From Flavobacterium chryseum (GTDB lineage: Bacteria > Bacteroidota > Bacteroidia > Flavobacteriales > Flavobacteriaceae): 64,000 bases of DNA. The stretch spans positions 310,001-374,000 of the forward strand of contig NZ_SNWW01000002.1 of the NCBI RefSeq assembly GCF_004362015.1, read 5' to 3'. This document shows, piece by piece, positions 24,726 to 33,409 of this stretch. The notes under the pieces are model-generated. The model had not been told where the DNA came from, made no database searches, and worked only from the letters and a program-made list of their open reading frames with translations. The position numbers and the translations under genes were made by a program. The stretch's first letter is position 1, and the number at the start of each line of letters is the position of its first letter.

Positions 24726-25229
24726 ACAAAAAAGAGTGTAAGGGAACTGAGGAAAATAGTAAAAGAATAGATCAATGAACTTATATTTTTATTTCAAAAG
24801 TGATTTAATTGAATTATTGCTTGCTTTCCATTAGCTACTCAATAATATTCCTTTTACTACTTCACAAACATGTCTAGCCTTAAACATTTGTATAAGTATA
24901 TTAAATCAAAAAGCTATCAAATTTTCATACTTAAACTAAGTTTTTATTTAAACACAATCAAAACAAAACCCGAAAACGCAGTACAATTATGAGTAAATTT
25001 CCAGAACAGGTATACATTTGTATTACAAGTTCCTTTTATTTCAAGGTTATACAAATGAAATATAACTACCATTCCATACTGCATCCCTTGCATAATATTA
25101 TTATAAATAATTTTAATAACCCTAAAAAATTATTAATTTGATTAATAAACACCTTCACCATAAATTTGTCCTATCAAAATCAAACAACTGATTTGAGAAA
25201 TTTAAAAACAACTTTAAAAAATAGAAATC
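24726..25229. other. Gap of about 500 bases with OsmC promoter
   Basis: No gene recognised. The left part directly follows the break in hsdR and is probably rearranged sequence. At the right end TAAATTTG (about 25161-25168) with a TTG 20 bases upstream is a canonical promoter for the OsmC gene. Confidence 0.6.
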
Positions 25230-25646
25230 ATGAAATTTACAAGAAGAGCAAACGCAAATTGGAAAGGTACAGGAATGGAAGGAAAAGGAACCATCAGTAC
25301 ACAAAGCACAACACTAAACGAAGCACAATTATCTTTTAAAACCCGTTTTGAAGAAGGCGTAGGAACTAATCCTGAAGAATTAATCGCTGCGGCACATTCT
25401 GGCTGTTTTACGATGCAATTAAGCTTTTTACTTTCTGAAGCAGGATTTGTTCCGGAAAATTTAGACACTGTTGCAAAAGTAACTTTCGAAGACGGAACTA
25501 TTACTTTAATTCAATTAGAACTTACCGGAAAAGTACCTGGAATTTCTGAAGAAGTTTTTCAGCAAACTGCTCAAAAAGCAAAAGAAATTTGTCCAATTTC
25601 AAAATTATTAAATACTGAAATTACTTTAGCTGTTACTTTAAACTAA
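25230..25646 (+). CDS. OsmC-family peroxide/hydroperoxide reductase
   Basis: 138 aa, standard length. The two family cysteines are present: Cys59 in GTNPEELIAAAHSGCF and Cys121 in EICPISK; together they reduce organic hydroperoxides. It lies 47 bases before an exported hydrolase gene and may be co-transcribed. An OxyR gene lies 1 kb further on, in keeping with an oxidative-stress context, but direct control by OxyR is not shown. Confidence 0.94.
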   Translation: MKFTRRANANWKGTGMEGKGTISTQSTTLNEAQLSFKTRFEEGVGTNPEELIAAAHSGCFTMQLSFLLSEAGFVPENLDTVAKVTFEDGTITLIQLELTGKVPGISEEVFQQTAQKAKEICPISKLLNTEITLAVTLN

Positions 25647-25693
25647 ATATCAATAACAATCTCAAAAATCAATAACAATTTAAATTATAAATT

Positions 25694-26482
25694 ATGAAAA
25701 CAAAATATGTAAAAGAACAATTGAAATCTTATTTAGTGTTCGCCGCTTTAATCTTTAGTTTATTATTCGCAACAGCAAATGTAAACGCACAAACAACTCC
25801 TCAAATTAAAAATGTAGTACTGGTTCACGGGGCTTTTGCAGATGGTTCAGGATATAAAGGATTGTATCAAATTTTGACTAAAAAAGGATATAATGTAACG
25901 ATAGTTCAAAATCCGTTAAGCTCTCTTGAAGATGATGTGAGAGTAACAAATTTAGCTTTGGATAAACAAGACGGACCAACAATTTTGGTTGGACATTCAT
26001 GGGGCGGAACTGTTATTACTGAAGCCGGAAATCACCCAAAAGTAGCTGCATTGGTATACATCGCTGCATTTCAGCCGGATAATGGAGAAAACACTATTCA
26101 ATGGCTGCAAACTGCTCCGCCAGCACCCGAAAATGGTGTATTGGCTCCAGATGATAAAGGAGTTGTTTATTATGACAAAGCTAAATTTCACGCTGGTTTT
26201 GCCGGTGATCTTAGCAAAGAAGATGCTGATTTTATGTTCGCTTCGCAAGGTGCATTTTATGCAAAAGGTTTTGGAACTCCAATTACTAAAGCTGCCTGGA
26301 GAGATAAACCGGCTTACGGAATTGTAGCTACTGAAGATAAAAGTATTGCTCCTTCTATTGAGCGTGCCATGTACAAACGTTCTAACACAAAAATTACTGA
26401 AATAAAAGGAAGTCACGTAGTGTTTATTTCACAGCCAGAAGCTGTAGCGAAAGTTATAATTGCAGCGTCTAAAAAATTATAA
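25694..26482 (+). CDS. Exported serine alpha/beta hydrolase
   Basis: 262 aa with a signal peptide ending near VNAQ (residue 33). The fold signature begins VVLVHGAFADGSGYKGLY (41-58); the nucleophile is Ser102 in VGHSWGG, and the His is in IKGSHVVFISQPE (about 242). This is the esterase/EstC-like class, distinct from the Asp-type hydrolases at 12983-16071. Substrate unknown. Probably the second gene after osmC. Confidence 0.9.
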   Translation: MKTKYVKEQLKSYLVFAALIFSLLFATANVNAQTTPQIKNVVLVHGAFADGSGYKGLYQILTKKGYNVTIVQNPLSSLEDDVRVTNLALDKQDGPTILVGHSWGGTVITEAGNHPKVAALVYIAAFQPDNGENTIQWLQTAPPAPENGVLAPDDKGVVYYDKAKFHAGFAGDLSKEDADFMFASQGAFYAKGFGTPITKAAWRDKPAYGIVATEDKSIAPSIERAMYKRSNTKITEIKGSHVVFISQPEAVAKVIIAASKKL

Positions 26483-26519
26483 ATTATTAATGGTGAATTA
26501 TAAATTAATTCCATCACAT

Positions 26520-26552
26520 AAAAAAGCCTGACTTTACGGTCAGGCTTTTTTA
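26520..26552. terminator. Terminator between the hydrolase and OxyR genes
   Basis: AAAAAAGCCTGAC, short loop, GTCAGGCTTTTTT. Symmetric, so it may serve the hydrolase gene and read-through from the opposite side. Confidence 0.85.
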
Positions 26553-26576
26553 TTTCTCAACCTTCATCACACTCTT

Positions 26577-26605
26577 GTCATTCCGAGGAACGAGGAATCT
26601 GGACT
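26577..26605. repeat. Half copy of the GTCATTCCGAGGAACGAG repeat
   Basis: Matches the left arm of the inverted element at 19618-19747, without its partner arm. Confidence 0.55.
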
Positions 26606-26626
26606 AAAGAAAACAATCTTAAAAAA

Positions 26627-26673
26627 TAAAAATTCCAAATTCCAATCGCAACAGCTTTGGAATTTGGAATTTT
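26627..26673 (-). terminator. Terminator-like hairpin after oxyR
   Basis: Near-perfect stem AAAATTCCAAATTCCAA / TTGGAATTTGGAATTTT around ATCGCAACAGC, just after the minus-strand oxyR stop; on that strand it ends in a T run. Confidence 0.65.
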
Positions 26674-26695
26674 TCAATTGTAATTTCATTTTAGT

Positions 26696-27667
26696 TTACA
26701 TAAACTTACTAACCGCTTTCACAAAATAAGGAGAATCGTTCCAGCGTATTTTTCGGTACGCGAAATCTTTTTTAAGCGATTCCGGTAGACAATTCCAAAT
26801 TGCTTCATTCATTTTCTCTAATAATAATTTCTTTGAAAATGAATCTGAAACTACCAGACTTATTTCTCTAACAGGAATTGGTTCTTTAAAAGGTTTAAAA
26901 AGTGCTGATTTTGCTTCGTTCATAATCGAAAGCTGCGGAATAATCGCAAATCCTAAATGGGCACGGACTAAGTTTTTTAACGTTTCAATGGAACTGATGT
27001 CATACGTAAATTGTTCTTTTATTTTGTCTGAAGTTTTTAAACCACAAATGTCTAAAAGCTGTGCATTATAACAGTATTCATGGTGCAGTAATAACAATTC
27101 GGTTTTATCGCCGGGCTGCATTTCATAGAATTCTTCATTGGCCATGGGATGAAATTCATTCAAATAAGCCACAAAAGGTTCTTTAAAAATAGGATGTTCA
27201 ATTAAATTTAGATTTCCGGTTGGTGTTGCCATAATAACAACGTCGAGTGCGCCGGTTTCTAAATCCTTCATCAATTGCCCTGTATTGGCTTCTCTGATTA
27301 TGAAATGTACTTTTGGAGTCGCTTCTTTCATTGCTTTAATAAACAACGGAATGAGATAAGGCGATAAAGTTGAAATAATCCCAAGCTTTAACTCCCCTTC
27401 CAGCAGATTTTTTTCATTCACAACAAAATCCCGAATTTCATCGGCTTCCCGAAGGATTTTTTTGGCTTTGTTTATAATCTCGGTTCCCAGTAAAGTTGGT
27501 GTTAGGGGAACTTTATTCCGATCAAAAATTTTGATTCCGATTTCTTCTTCCAGATTTTTTAACTGAATGGTAAGTCCGGGCTGTGTAACCATACAAACTT
27601 CTGCCGCTCTTGCAAAATGGCGTTCTTCATCTAAGGCTACTATATATTTTAATTGCTGAATGGTCAT
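26696..27667 (-). CDS. oxyR: OxyR hydrogen-peroxide sensor (LysR family)
   Basis: 323 aa LysR-type regulator: helix-turn-helix HFARAAEVCMVTQPGLTIQLKNLE (17-40) and a type 2 periplasmic-binding-like domain. The redox cysteines fall at Cys199 and Cys208 with eight residues between them, the same numbers as in E. coli OxyR. So it senses H2O2 by forming an intramolecular disulfide and activates peroxide-defence genes. None of its classical targets (katA, ahpC, dps) is in the window. Confidence 0.94.
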   Translation of the reverse strand: MTIQQLKYIVALDEERHFARAAEVCMVTQPGLTIQLKNLEEEIGIKIFDRNKVPLTPTLLGTEIINKAKKILREADEIRDFVVNEKNLLEGELKLGIISTLSPYLIPLFIKAMKEATPKVHFIIREANTGQLMKDLETGALDVVIMATPTGNLNLIEHPIFKEPFVAYLNEFHPMANEEFYEMQPGDKTELLLLHHEYCYNAQLLDICGLKTSDKIKEQFTYDISSIETLKNLVRAHLGFAIIPQLSIMNEAKSALFKPFKEPIPVREISLVVSDSFSKKLLLEKMNEAIWNCLPESLKKDFAYRKIRWNDSPYFVKAVSKFM

Positions 27668-27987
27668 CGATTATAATTTTATTTTATAAAGATAAGTAAA
27701 TATCAATTTTAATTATAAAACTATGAGATAAAATTAACCGCGAAAGATTTAACCGCAAATTGCGCGAAGGGTTACGCAAAGTTCGCAAAGCTTTATTCAC
27801 TAAGCAACGCAGACCCGACAGGTTTTAAAAACCTGTCGGGTCTAACTATGAGAATATTATGGATTTGCATTACTTGCCTTCTGAATGTAATCTCTCTTTC
27901 GTCGAAACAAGATTCTGAAATTTAATTTTTTGTAATCAATTATATTAAAGTATAAAAAGATCTAAAGATCTAAGAAGTCTAACAATC
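27668..27987. repeat. Repeat-rich gap with a perfect 33-base palindrome
   Basis: GCGAAAGATTTAACCGCAAATTGCG-type repeat words (27730-27800), then a 16-1-16 perfect inverted repeat at 27811-27843 with arms AGACCCGACAGGTTTT and AAAACCTGTCGGGTCT. No T run follows, so it is less likely to be a simple terminator. No gene is seen. Confidence 0.7.
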
Positions 27988-28473
27988 TTACTTCTCCACT
28001 TCACTCTTCAACTGTAAAGCACGTTGCAAAAAACTCTGATGGATTATTTTATTTTCGGCTTCATTAATAGCCTGAAGTAAATTGTTTTGATTATCTGCAA
28101 TGTCACTTAGAACCGTTGTCATGACTGACCAGACGGGTTTCATTTTTAAAATAAGCTCCTGCCCTTTTGGAGTAAGCTGCAAAAGTCGTTTTCGTTCATC
28201 GATTTTGTCTTTTTTAGAACGAATGAGTTTTTGCTTTTCCAGCTCTTTTAATAAACTGATAGTCGAAGGATGTGTGTAACCAATTTCATTGGCAATTTCA
28301 ACAACGCTCAAAACTTCTTTATGATATAAAGTATAAATTACAGGAAACCATTTCGGTTCAAAGTCAATTCCGTATTCTTTGTAAAGCAATGCGCCATCTT
28401 TACGCAATTGCTCACTCAAACGCTGCAATCGTGTTGAAATGGCTAAAATTCCTGATTCATCAATTATATTCAT
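27988..28473 (-). CDS. MarR-family transcriptional regulator
   Basis: 161 aa. The winged helix is HKEVLSVVEIANEIGYTHPSTISLLKELEKQKLI with the wing KDKIDERKRLLQLTPKG, as in MarR/SlyA proteins. Its start overlaps the stop of the GNAT gene by 4 bases (ATGA), so translational coupling is likely. A palindrome in the shared promoter is a likely autoregulatory operator. Confidence 0.92.
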   Translation of the reverse strand: MNIIDESGILAISTRLQRLSEQLRKDGALLYKEYGIDFEPKWFPVIYTLYHKEVLSVVEIANEIGYTHPSTISLLKELEKQKLIRSKKDKIDERKRLLQLTPKGQELILKMKPVWSVMTTVLSDIADNQNNLLQAINEAENKIIHQSFLQRALQLKSEVEK

Positions 28474-28967
28474 TTTTGTTCTTTTAGGTTTAAATGGCAG
28501 AAAACGTTGTCTGCGCTCATTAATGGAAATGCTTCGGGAAGCAATCCTTTTTCGATGCGTACAAAATGATTTCTTTCGTAAAAACGCAAAGCAGCTTCTA
28601 ATATCGATACTGTTCCCAAATATAAATCATCAATTTCGTTTTCTGTACAATATTGAATTAAAGTCTCTAATAATTTTTGGGCAATAGAAAATTCTTTTCC
28701 GCGATATTCCTTTTTTACAAACATTTTTCTGATGGCTGCTGCGTGCTCATCAAATTTGATTAAAGCAATCGTTCCCACCAATTCCTCGTTTATAAATGCG
28801 CCCCAGAATCTGCCGCCACTGGCATAATAAAAGTTCTTTATGTCTAATAAATCCGGTTGGTCTTGTAAAGTAATGGCAATATTAAATTCTTTTTGCTGAA
28901 TGTTTAAGACTAGATCTATAACTGTATCTGCATGTTGATTTTCGATCGGGATAATATCTGGTTTCAT
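28470..28967 (-). CDS. GNAT-family N-acetyltransferase
   Basis: 165 aa from the ATG at 28967; a TTG seven codons earlier is unlikely. The acetyl-CoA motif A region is IRKMFVKKEYRGKEFSIAQKLLETLI (R-x2-G-K) and the C-terminus FYERNHFVRIEKGLLP is typical. The acetyl acceptor is unknown. First gene of a two-gene operon with a MarR regulator. Confidence 0.9.
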   Translation of the reverse strand: MKPDIIPIENQHADTVIDLVLNIQQKEFNIAITLQDQPDLLDIKNFYYASGGRFWGAFINEELVGTIALIKFDEHAAAIRKMFVKKEYRGKEFSIAQKLLETLIQYCTENEIDDLYLGTVSILEAALRFYERNHFVRIEKGLLPEAFPLMSADNVFCHLNLKEQK

Positions 28968-28983
28968 AGTTTTATTTTTATAT

Positions 28984-29020
28984 AACAAAACTACGTAGTT
29001 AGCTACATAAAAACAAATTT
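28984..29020 (-). promoter_or_regulatory. Promoter and operator of the GNAT-MarR operon
   Basis: Minus strand: TTG-N20-TAGTTTTG matches the Bacteroidetes promoter exactly. Between the boxes sits TGTAGCTAACTACGTA, a 6-4-6 near-perfect inverted repeat (ATGTAG / CTACGT) that a MarR dimer could bind to block transcription. Confidence 0.65.
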
Positions 29021-29050
29021 ATTTTATCAAAACACAAAAAGATGTATACA

Positions 29051-30154
29051 TTATATTTCTCCCGTTTTTAAAATATTCTCTTTTACACCATTGTTTTTCA
29101 GCATTCTAAAGTGTGAACGCACTGCATGATAAAACGGATAAGAAGTATAAGGAAGGTTATATACTTCGGCATAACGCCTAATTATAGGTGTAATATAGGG
29201 ATAAAAGGTATGGCCAACGCCGGGAAAAAGATGATGCGCAACATGATGCGTAAAACCTCCGTATAAAAAATTAGCAAGCTTACTGTCTGTGCTAAAATCT
29301 TTAGTAACAATCATTTGATGTCTCGCCCATGTAGCTGATAAATTTCCGTTTTCATCTGTTACCGGAAAATGTGCATCTTCATCAACATGAGTCGATACTA
29401 ATGCAATTACACCCACCACGCTTGCAGAGAGATGCATCGCAAACCAAGCGCCTAATACAAAATACCAAGGCTGCTTTAGCAAGATCATCGGAATAAATAA
29501 TAAATAAAAAAGATTAAGTGCTTTTGCAGTAAAAAGTAAATAGATTTCTTTCTTCGGAATTTTATCCACTACCTTTTTTACATAATTGTCTTTCTTCCCA
29601 AAAAAATCTTTAAAATCTCTAATATAAATCCAATTCAGGCTATAAAACGGATAAATAAACCACATATAAATATGTTGGTACTTGTGATAATTGAATAACG
29701 GACTGGTTGGAAAAATCCTGACGATATCGCTTTGTTTGAGGTCAACATCCCAATCGGGAATATTTGTAAAGGCATGGTGCAGACCAATATGCCGGCGTAT
29801 CCAAAGCCAATGATTACTTCCAAAAAGCTCTAATGAATAAGTAAACAATTCGTTGTGTTTTGGCTTTTTAAACAATGCTCCGTGCGCGGCGTCGTGAAAT
29901 GCATTTATAAAAAGCACAATCATCGTAATGCCGCATAAAATATAAAAAATAAAGAGTAATGGCGTATTATTTCCAAATAGCAATACGCAGGAATAAAACA
30001 GAAAAAAGAGCACTAACAGTCCTAATGATTTTAAAATATTAATCTGATACAATGATGAATTTTTTAAAACGGTTTCTTTCACTTCTTGTTGCAGCATTTT
30101 AAAAAAATCATCGGTACCGGGCTTGAGGTAAACCGGGCGTTTCAATTTTTCCAT
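29051..30154 (-). CDS. Fatty-acid desaturase (acyl-lipid/linoleoyl-CoA desaturase group)
   Basis: 367 aa membrane di-iron enzyme. The three histidine boxes are HDAAH (87-91), HIGLHH (122-127) and HHVAHH (around 302), with hydrophobic segments between. No cytochrome b5 domain is fused, so an external electron donor is needed. It inserts a double bond in membrane acyl chains, usually in response to cold. The gene stands alone with its own promoter region. Confidence 0.93.
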   Translation of the reverse strand: MEKLKRPVYLKPGTDDFFKMLQQEVKETVLKNSSLYQINILKSLGLLVLFFLFYSCVLLFGNNTPLLFIFYILCGITMIVLFINAFHDAAHGALFKKPKHNELFTYSLELFGSNHWLWIRRHIGLHHAFTNIPDWDVDLKQSDIVRIFPTSPLFNYHKYQHIYMWFIYPFYSLNWIYIRDFKDFFGKKDNYVKKVVDKIPKKEIYLLFTAKALNLFYLLFIPMILLKQPWYFVLGAWFAMHLSASVVGVIALVSTHVDEDAHFPVTDENGNLSATWARHQMIVTKDFSTDSKLANFLYGGFTHHVAHHLFPGVGHTFYPYITPIIRRYAEVYNLPYTSYPFYHAVRSHFRMLKNNGVKENILKTGEI

Positions 30155-30364
30155 AATGAATATTGGCTAGAAATTGCAACGTCAAATTTAAATAAAATCT
30201 CAAAATAAATAATAGTTTTTATAAATTATTTAATAGTTAACCAATTGTATTATAGCTTTTTATATATTTTATAATAACCAAATATTTTCTAAAATAAAAT
30301 TAGGTTTAGTAGTAAAAAAAATGTTAAATTTGATTAACCCCTATCAATCTACTAAAAATAACTT

Positions 30365-33289
30365 ATGAAAAAAAATCTACATCTTAGACTAAATCAGAGG
30401 AAACAATTAAGGCAATTTCTACTATTTGCTTTCTTTTTACTGATTTCATCACAGGCAAATTGCCAGTACATTACGCAAAACCTTGCTCCTACTGTAGTTA
30501 TTAAAGAAGGTTTATCGTTAGAACAATCTTCTGACGGAAGAATATTTATTGCCGAAAGAGCCGGTATTGTAAAAGTATTTCAAAACAATACTGTTTCAAC
30601 CGTTTTTACCGTTCCAACTATCACAGATAAAGAACAAGGATTACTTGGACTTACCTTGCATCCTGATTTTGCTACAAACGGCTATGTATATGTGTTTTAT
30701 TCTATTGATGACGGAACTGTGATCAGACACAGAATAGAGCGCGTACAAATTAACAATGCCAATCAGGTTTTAGGCAGGCAGGAAATTTTACTGCTTGAAC
30801 CTATTGGTGCCGGATTTCATAATGGAGGTGACTTAAAATTCTTTAATGGATTTTTATATGTAACTGTTGGAGATAGTCAACTTGATACAAACGCACAAGA
30901 TTTAGACACTTACAAAGGAAAAATATTGCGTCTTACCGAAAATGGATTGCCTGCACCCGGAAACCCATTTTATGGAACCGGTTCTGTACAAAGACAAAGC
31001 ATTTGGGTTTACGGATTTAGAAATCCGTGGAGACTGGTTCCGAATACCACAGCCAATAAATTATTTGTTTTGGATGTTGGAACTTCGTGGGAAGAAATTA
31101 ATGAAATAAGTAACCCAACAATTCGTAACTATGGCTGGGGACATCAAGACGGAGGCGACGGAAAACAAACGGAAACGAATTTATTTACGAACCCAATATT
31201 TACTTATAGAACCGGAAGTATTGGAAATGCTTTAACAAATGGTGTTTTATACAACCCAACAACGCCTCGTTATCCTAACCTTCAAGGGAAATTTATTATC
31301 AAGGATTATGTGAGAAATGCTATAAGATATTTTGACCCGAATGTTGCTGATCCGGAATCTTTTGAATTTTATGAAGCTCCTCAACAACAAACACTTGGTA
31401 TGATGTTAGGAAACGACGGTTATATTTATTATTGTGCTTACGGAAACAACGGTGCTTTAATTAAACTTGATTATATTGAAACCGCTGCTCCAACGATTGT
31501 AAATCATCCGCAATCGCAAACCATTATGGCAACGTATCCTGTAACTTTTAGTGTTACAGCAAGCGGTGTTGGGCAAACGTATCAATGGCAATTTAACAAC
31601 GTAAATATCAATGGCGCTACAGCGGCAACTTATACAATTCCGAATGTAACAGCGGCAAATGCGGGAGCATACAAAGTTATTGTTACCAATACGGCAGGAA
31701 GCGCAACAAGTAATGTAGCGACACTTACCGTAACGCCGTTTAGTAATGCGCCAACGGTTGATTTGAAATTTCCACTGCCAACCTTAAAATGGACAGCAGA
31801 TGATGTTGTAAATTTTGAAGCTACAGCAACAGATATTGAAGATGGCGTATTATCTGCCAGTGCTTTTTCATGGAGCATCGATTTGTTTCACGAAGATGTT
31901 CCGGGAGCCGGACATTCACATCCTGGAGCAAGTCCGCAAGGCGTGAAACTGGGAACTTTTGTGGCATCAAACCAAGGTGAAAAAACACCAAATGTCTGGT
32001 ACAGATTTACCGTAAAAGTAACGGATAGCAATGGTTTAACCGCTACAAAATTTGTTGATATAAAACCAAATTTGGTTGATGTTACCGTGACAAGTTCGCC
32101 TGCATTGCTAAATTTAGAGTTCAACCAAAAACCTGTCGTTGCGCCTTCGACCAAACAAGTGGTGGCTAACGCTAAAGTGCAAACATTAAATGCTCCAACG
32201 CCGCAATACGCCGGCAATGTCAGATATGATTTTGATCATTGGAGCCAGGGCGGCGCTGTCAACCAAACGTTTCAGGCTCCTGTTACGGGTACAATAACCT
32301 ATACGGCTTTTTATACCGCAACAACACTTCCTAGCGCGCCTTATCAGGGACTAATTTCTCAAATTCCGGGTATTATTGAAGCTGAAAATTATGATATTGG
32401 CCCAAGTGCGGTTTTTGATTCGAATGGCGGCGGAGACACGCAATACAGAGCCGGAGATGGCGTAGGAACAGAAGTTTGTAACGAAGGCGGTTTTAATATT
32501 TCGTACGTGGCTAAAAACGAGTGGCTTAAATACACTTCAAAAGTAAATACTACGGGCAATTATGATATTAAACTAAGAGTTGCAACGCCATACGCAAACA
32601 AAGCGTTACACATTGAAGTTGATGGTGTAAATGTTTCCGGCAGATTTAATATTCCAAATACTGGTGGATTCCAGAACTGGCAAACGGCAACAATCCCAAA
32701 TATTCCTTTAACGCAAGGTTTACATGTTATTACGCTTTGGTTTGACGAAGCAGATGTCAATGTAAATAAAATTGAATTTTCATTGTCAGGAAATGCAATA
32801 ACACCCGTTGCAGATTTTGAAGTCGCTCCGCAAATGGGATGCATTAATACACCTGCTACTTTTGCGTCCGGTTCTGTTGGAACGATTGATACGTATGTTT
32901 GGAGTTTTGGCGACGGTGCTACACCCGCAACAGCAACAGGAATTGGTCCACATAGTGTACTTTATGGTACCGAAGGCACCAAAACAGTTTCTTTAAAAGT
33001 TACAAATACCGCCGGAACTCATACAAAAGAATTTGAATATATGGTTCATAGCTGTAATCTTGGAGTTGATTTTCCAACCGAAAATGCTAAGAAAGTTGTA
33101 GTTTATCCAAATCCATCTTCTGGAATATTTCATTTATCAACAGAAATGGACTGGAAGATTTATTCGCCTTCAGGCATTAAAATTAAAGAAGGAAAAGGAA
33201 GTTTAATCAATATCTCTGAAGCAGCTTCGGGAATTTATTTCATTAAAAATAATGAAGGCAGTAAAGCGATTTCTATTATGAAGAAATAA
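30365..33289 (+). CDS. Secreted PQQ-type sugar dehydrogenase with Ig, CBM6, PKD and T9SS sorting domains
   Basis: 974 aa. After a signal peptide ending near QANCQ comes a glucose/sorbosone dehydrogenase beta-propeller (about 40-365: GLLGLTLHPDF, GGDLKFFNGFLYVTVGD, GFRNPWRL). Next an Ig-like domain (about 378-457), a PKD-like/cell-surface segment (about 460-560), a CBM6 (about 665-800: GIIEAENYDIG, NEWLKYTSKVNTTGNYDIKLR), a PKD domain (about 815-890: YVWSFGDG) and a T9SS type A sorting tail (about 905-974: VYPNPSSGIFHLS ending GIYFIK...). It should cross the outer membrane and act on polysaccharide-bound sugars. Substrate not determined. Confidence 0.93.
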   Translation: MKKNLHLRLNQRKQLRQFLLFAFFLLISSQANCQYITQNLAPTVVIKEGLSLEQSSDGRIFIAERAGIVKVFQNNTVSTVFTVPTITDKEQGLLGLTLHPDFATNGYVYVFYSIDDGTVIRHRIERVQINNANQVLGRQEILLLEPIGAGFHNGGDLKFFNGFLYVTVGDSQLDTNAQDLDTYKGKILRLTENGLPAPGNPFYGTGSVQRQSIWVYGFRNPWRLVPNTTANKLFVLDVGTSWEEINEISNPTIRNYGWGHQDGGDGKQTETNLFTNPIFTYRTGSIGNALTNGVLYNPTTPRYPNLQGKFIIKDYVRNAIRYFDPNVADPESFEFYEAPQQQTLGMMLGNDGYIYYCAYGNNGALIKLDYIETAAPTIVNHPQSQTIMATYPVTFSVTASGVGQTYQWQFNNVNINGATAATYTIPNVTAANAGAYKVIVTNTAGSATSNVATLTVTPFSNAPTVDLKFPLPTLKWTADDVVNFEATATDIEDGVLSASAFSWSIDLFHEDVPGAGHSHPGASPQGVKLGTFVASNQGEKTPNVWYRFTVKVTDSNGLTATKFVDIKPNLVDVTVTSSPALLNLEFNQKPVVAPSTKQVVANAKVQTLNAPTPQYAGNVRYDFDHWSQGGAVNQTFQAPVTGTITYTAFYTATTLPSAPYQGLISQIPGIIEAENYDIGPSAVFDSNGGGDTQYRAGDGVGTEVCNEGGFNISYVAKNEWLKYTSKVNTTGNYDIKLRVATPYANKALHIEVDGVNVSGRFNIPNTGGFQNWQTATIPNIPLTQGLHVITLWFDEADVNVNKIEFSLSGNAITPVADFEVAPQMGCINTPATFASGSVGTIDTYVWSFGDGATPATATGIGPHSVLYGTEGTKTVSLKVTNTAGTHTKEFEYMVHSCNLGVDFPTENAKKVVVYPNPSSGIFHLSTEMDWKIYSPSGIKIKEGKGSLINISEAASGIYFIKNNEGSKAISIMKK

Positions 33290-33311
33290 ATAATTATTAT
33301 CCTTAATGATT

Positions 33312-33352
33312 AGAAAACGGGACTGGTAGCAATACTTTTGTCCCGTTTTTTA
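33312..33352 (+). terminator. Terminator of the sugar dehydrogenase gene
   Basis: AAAACGGGAC / GTCCCGTTTT stem of 10 bp with T-rich tail, 25 bases past the stop. Confidence 0.85.
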
Positions 33353-33409
33353 TTATTGTAATTACAGATTTATTAAATTTGAAATACTATAAATTTAAAA
33401 TCTATTTTT

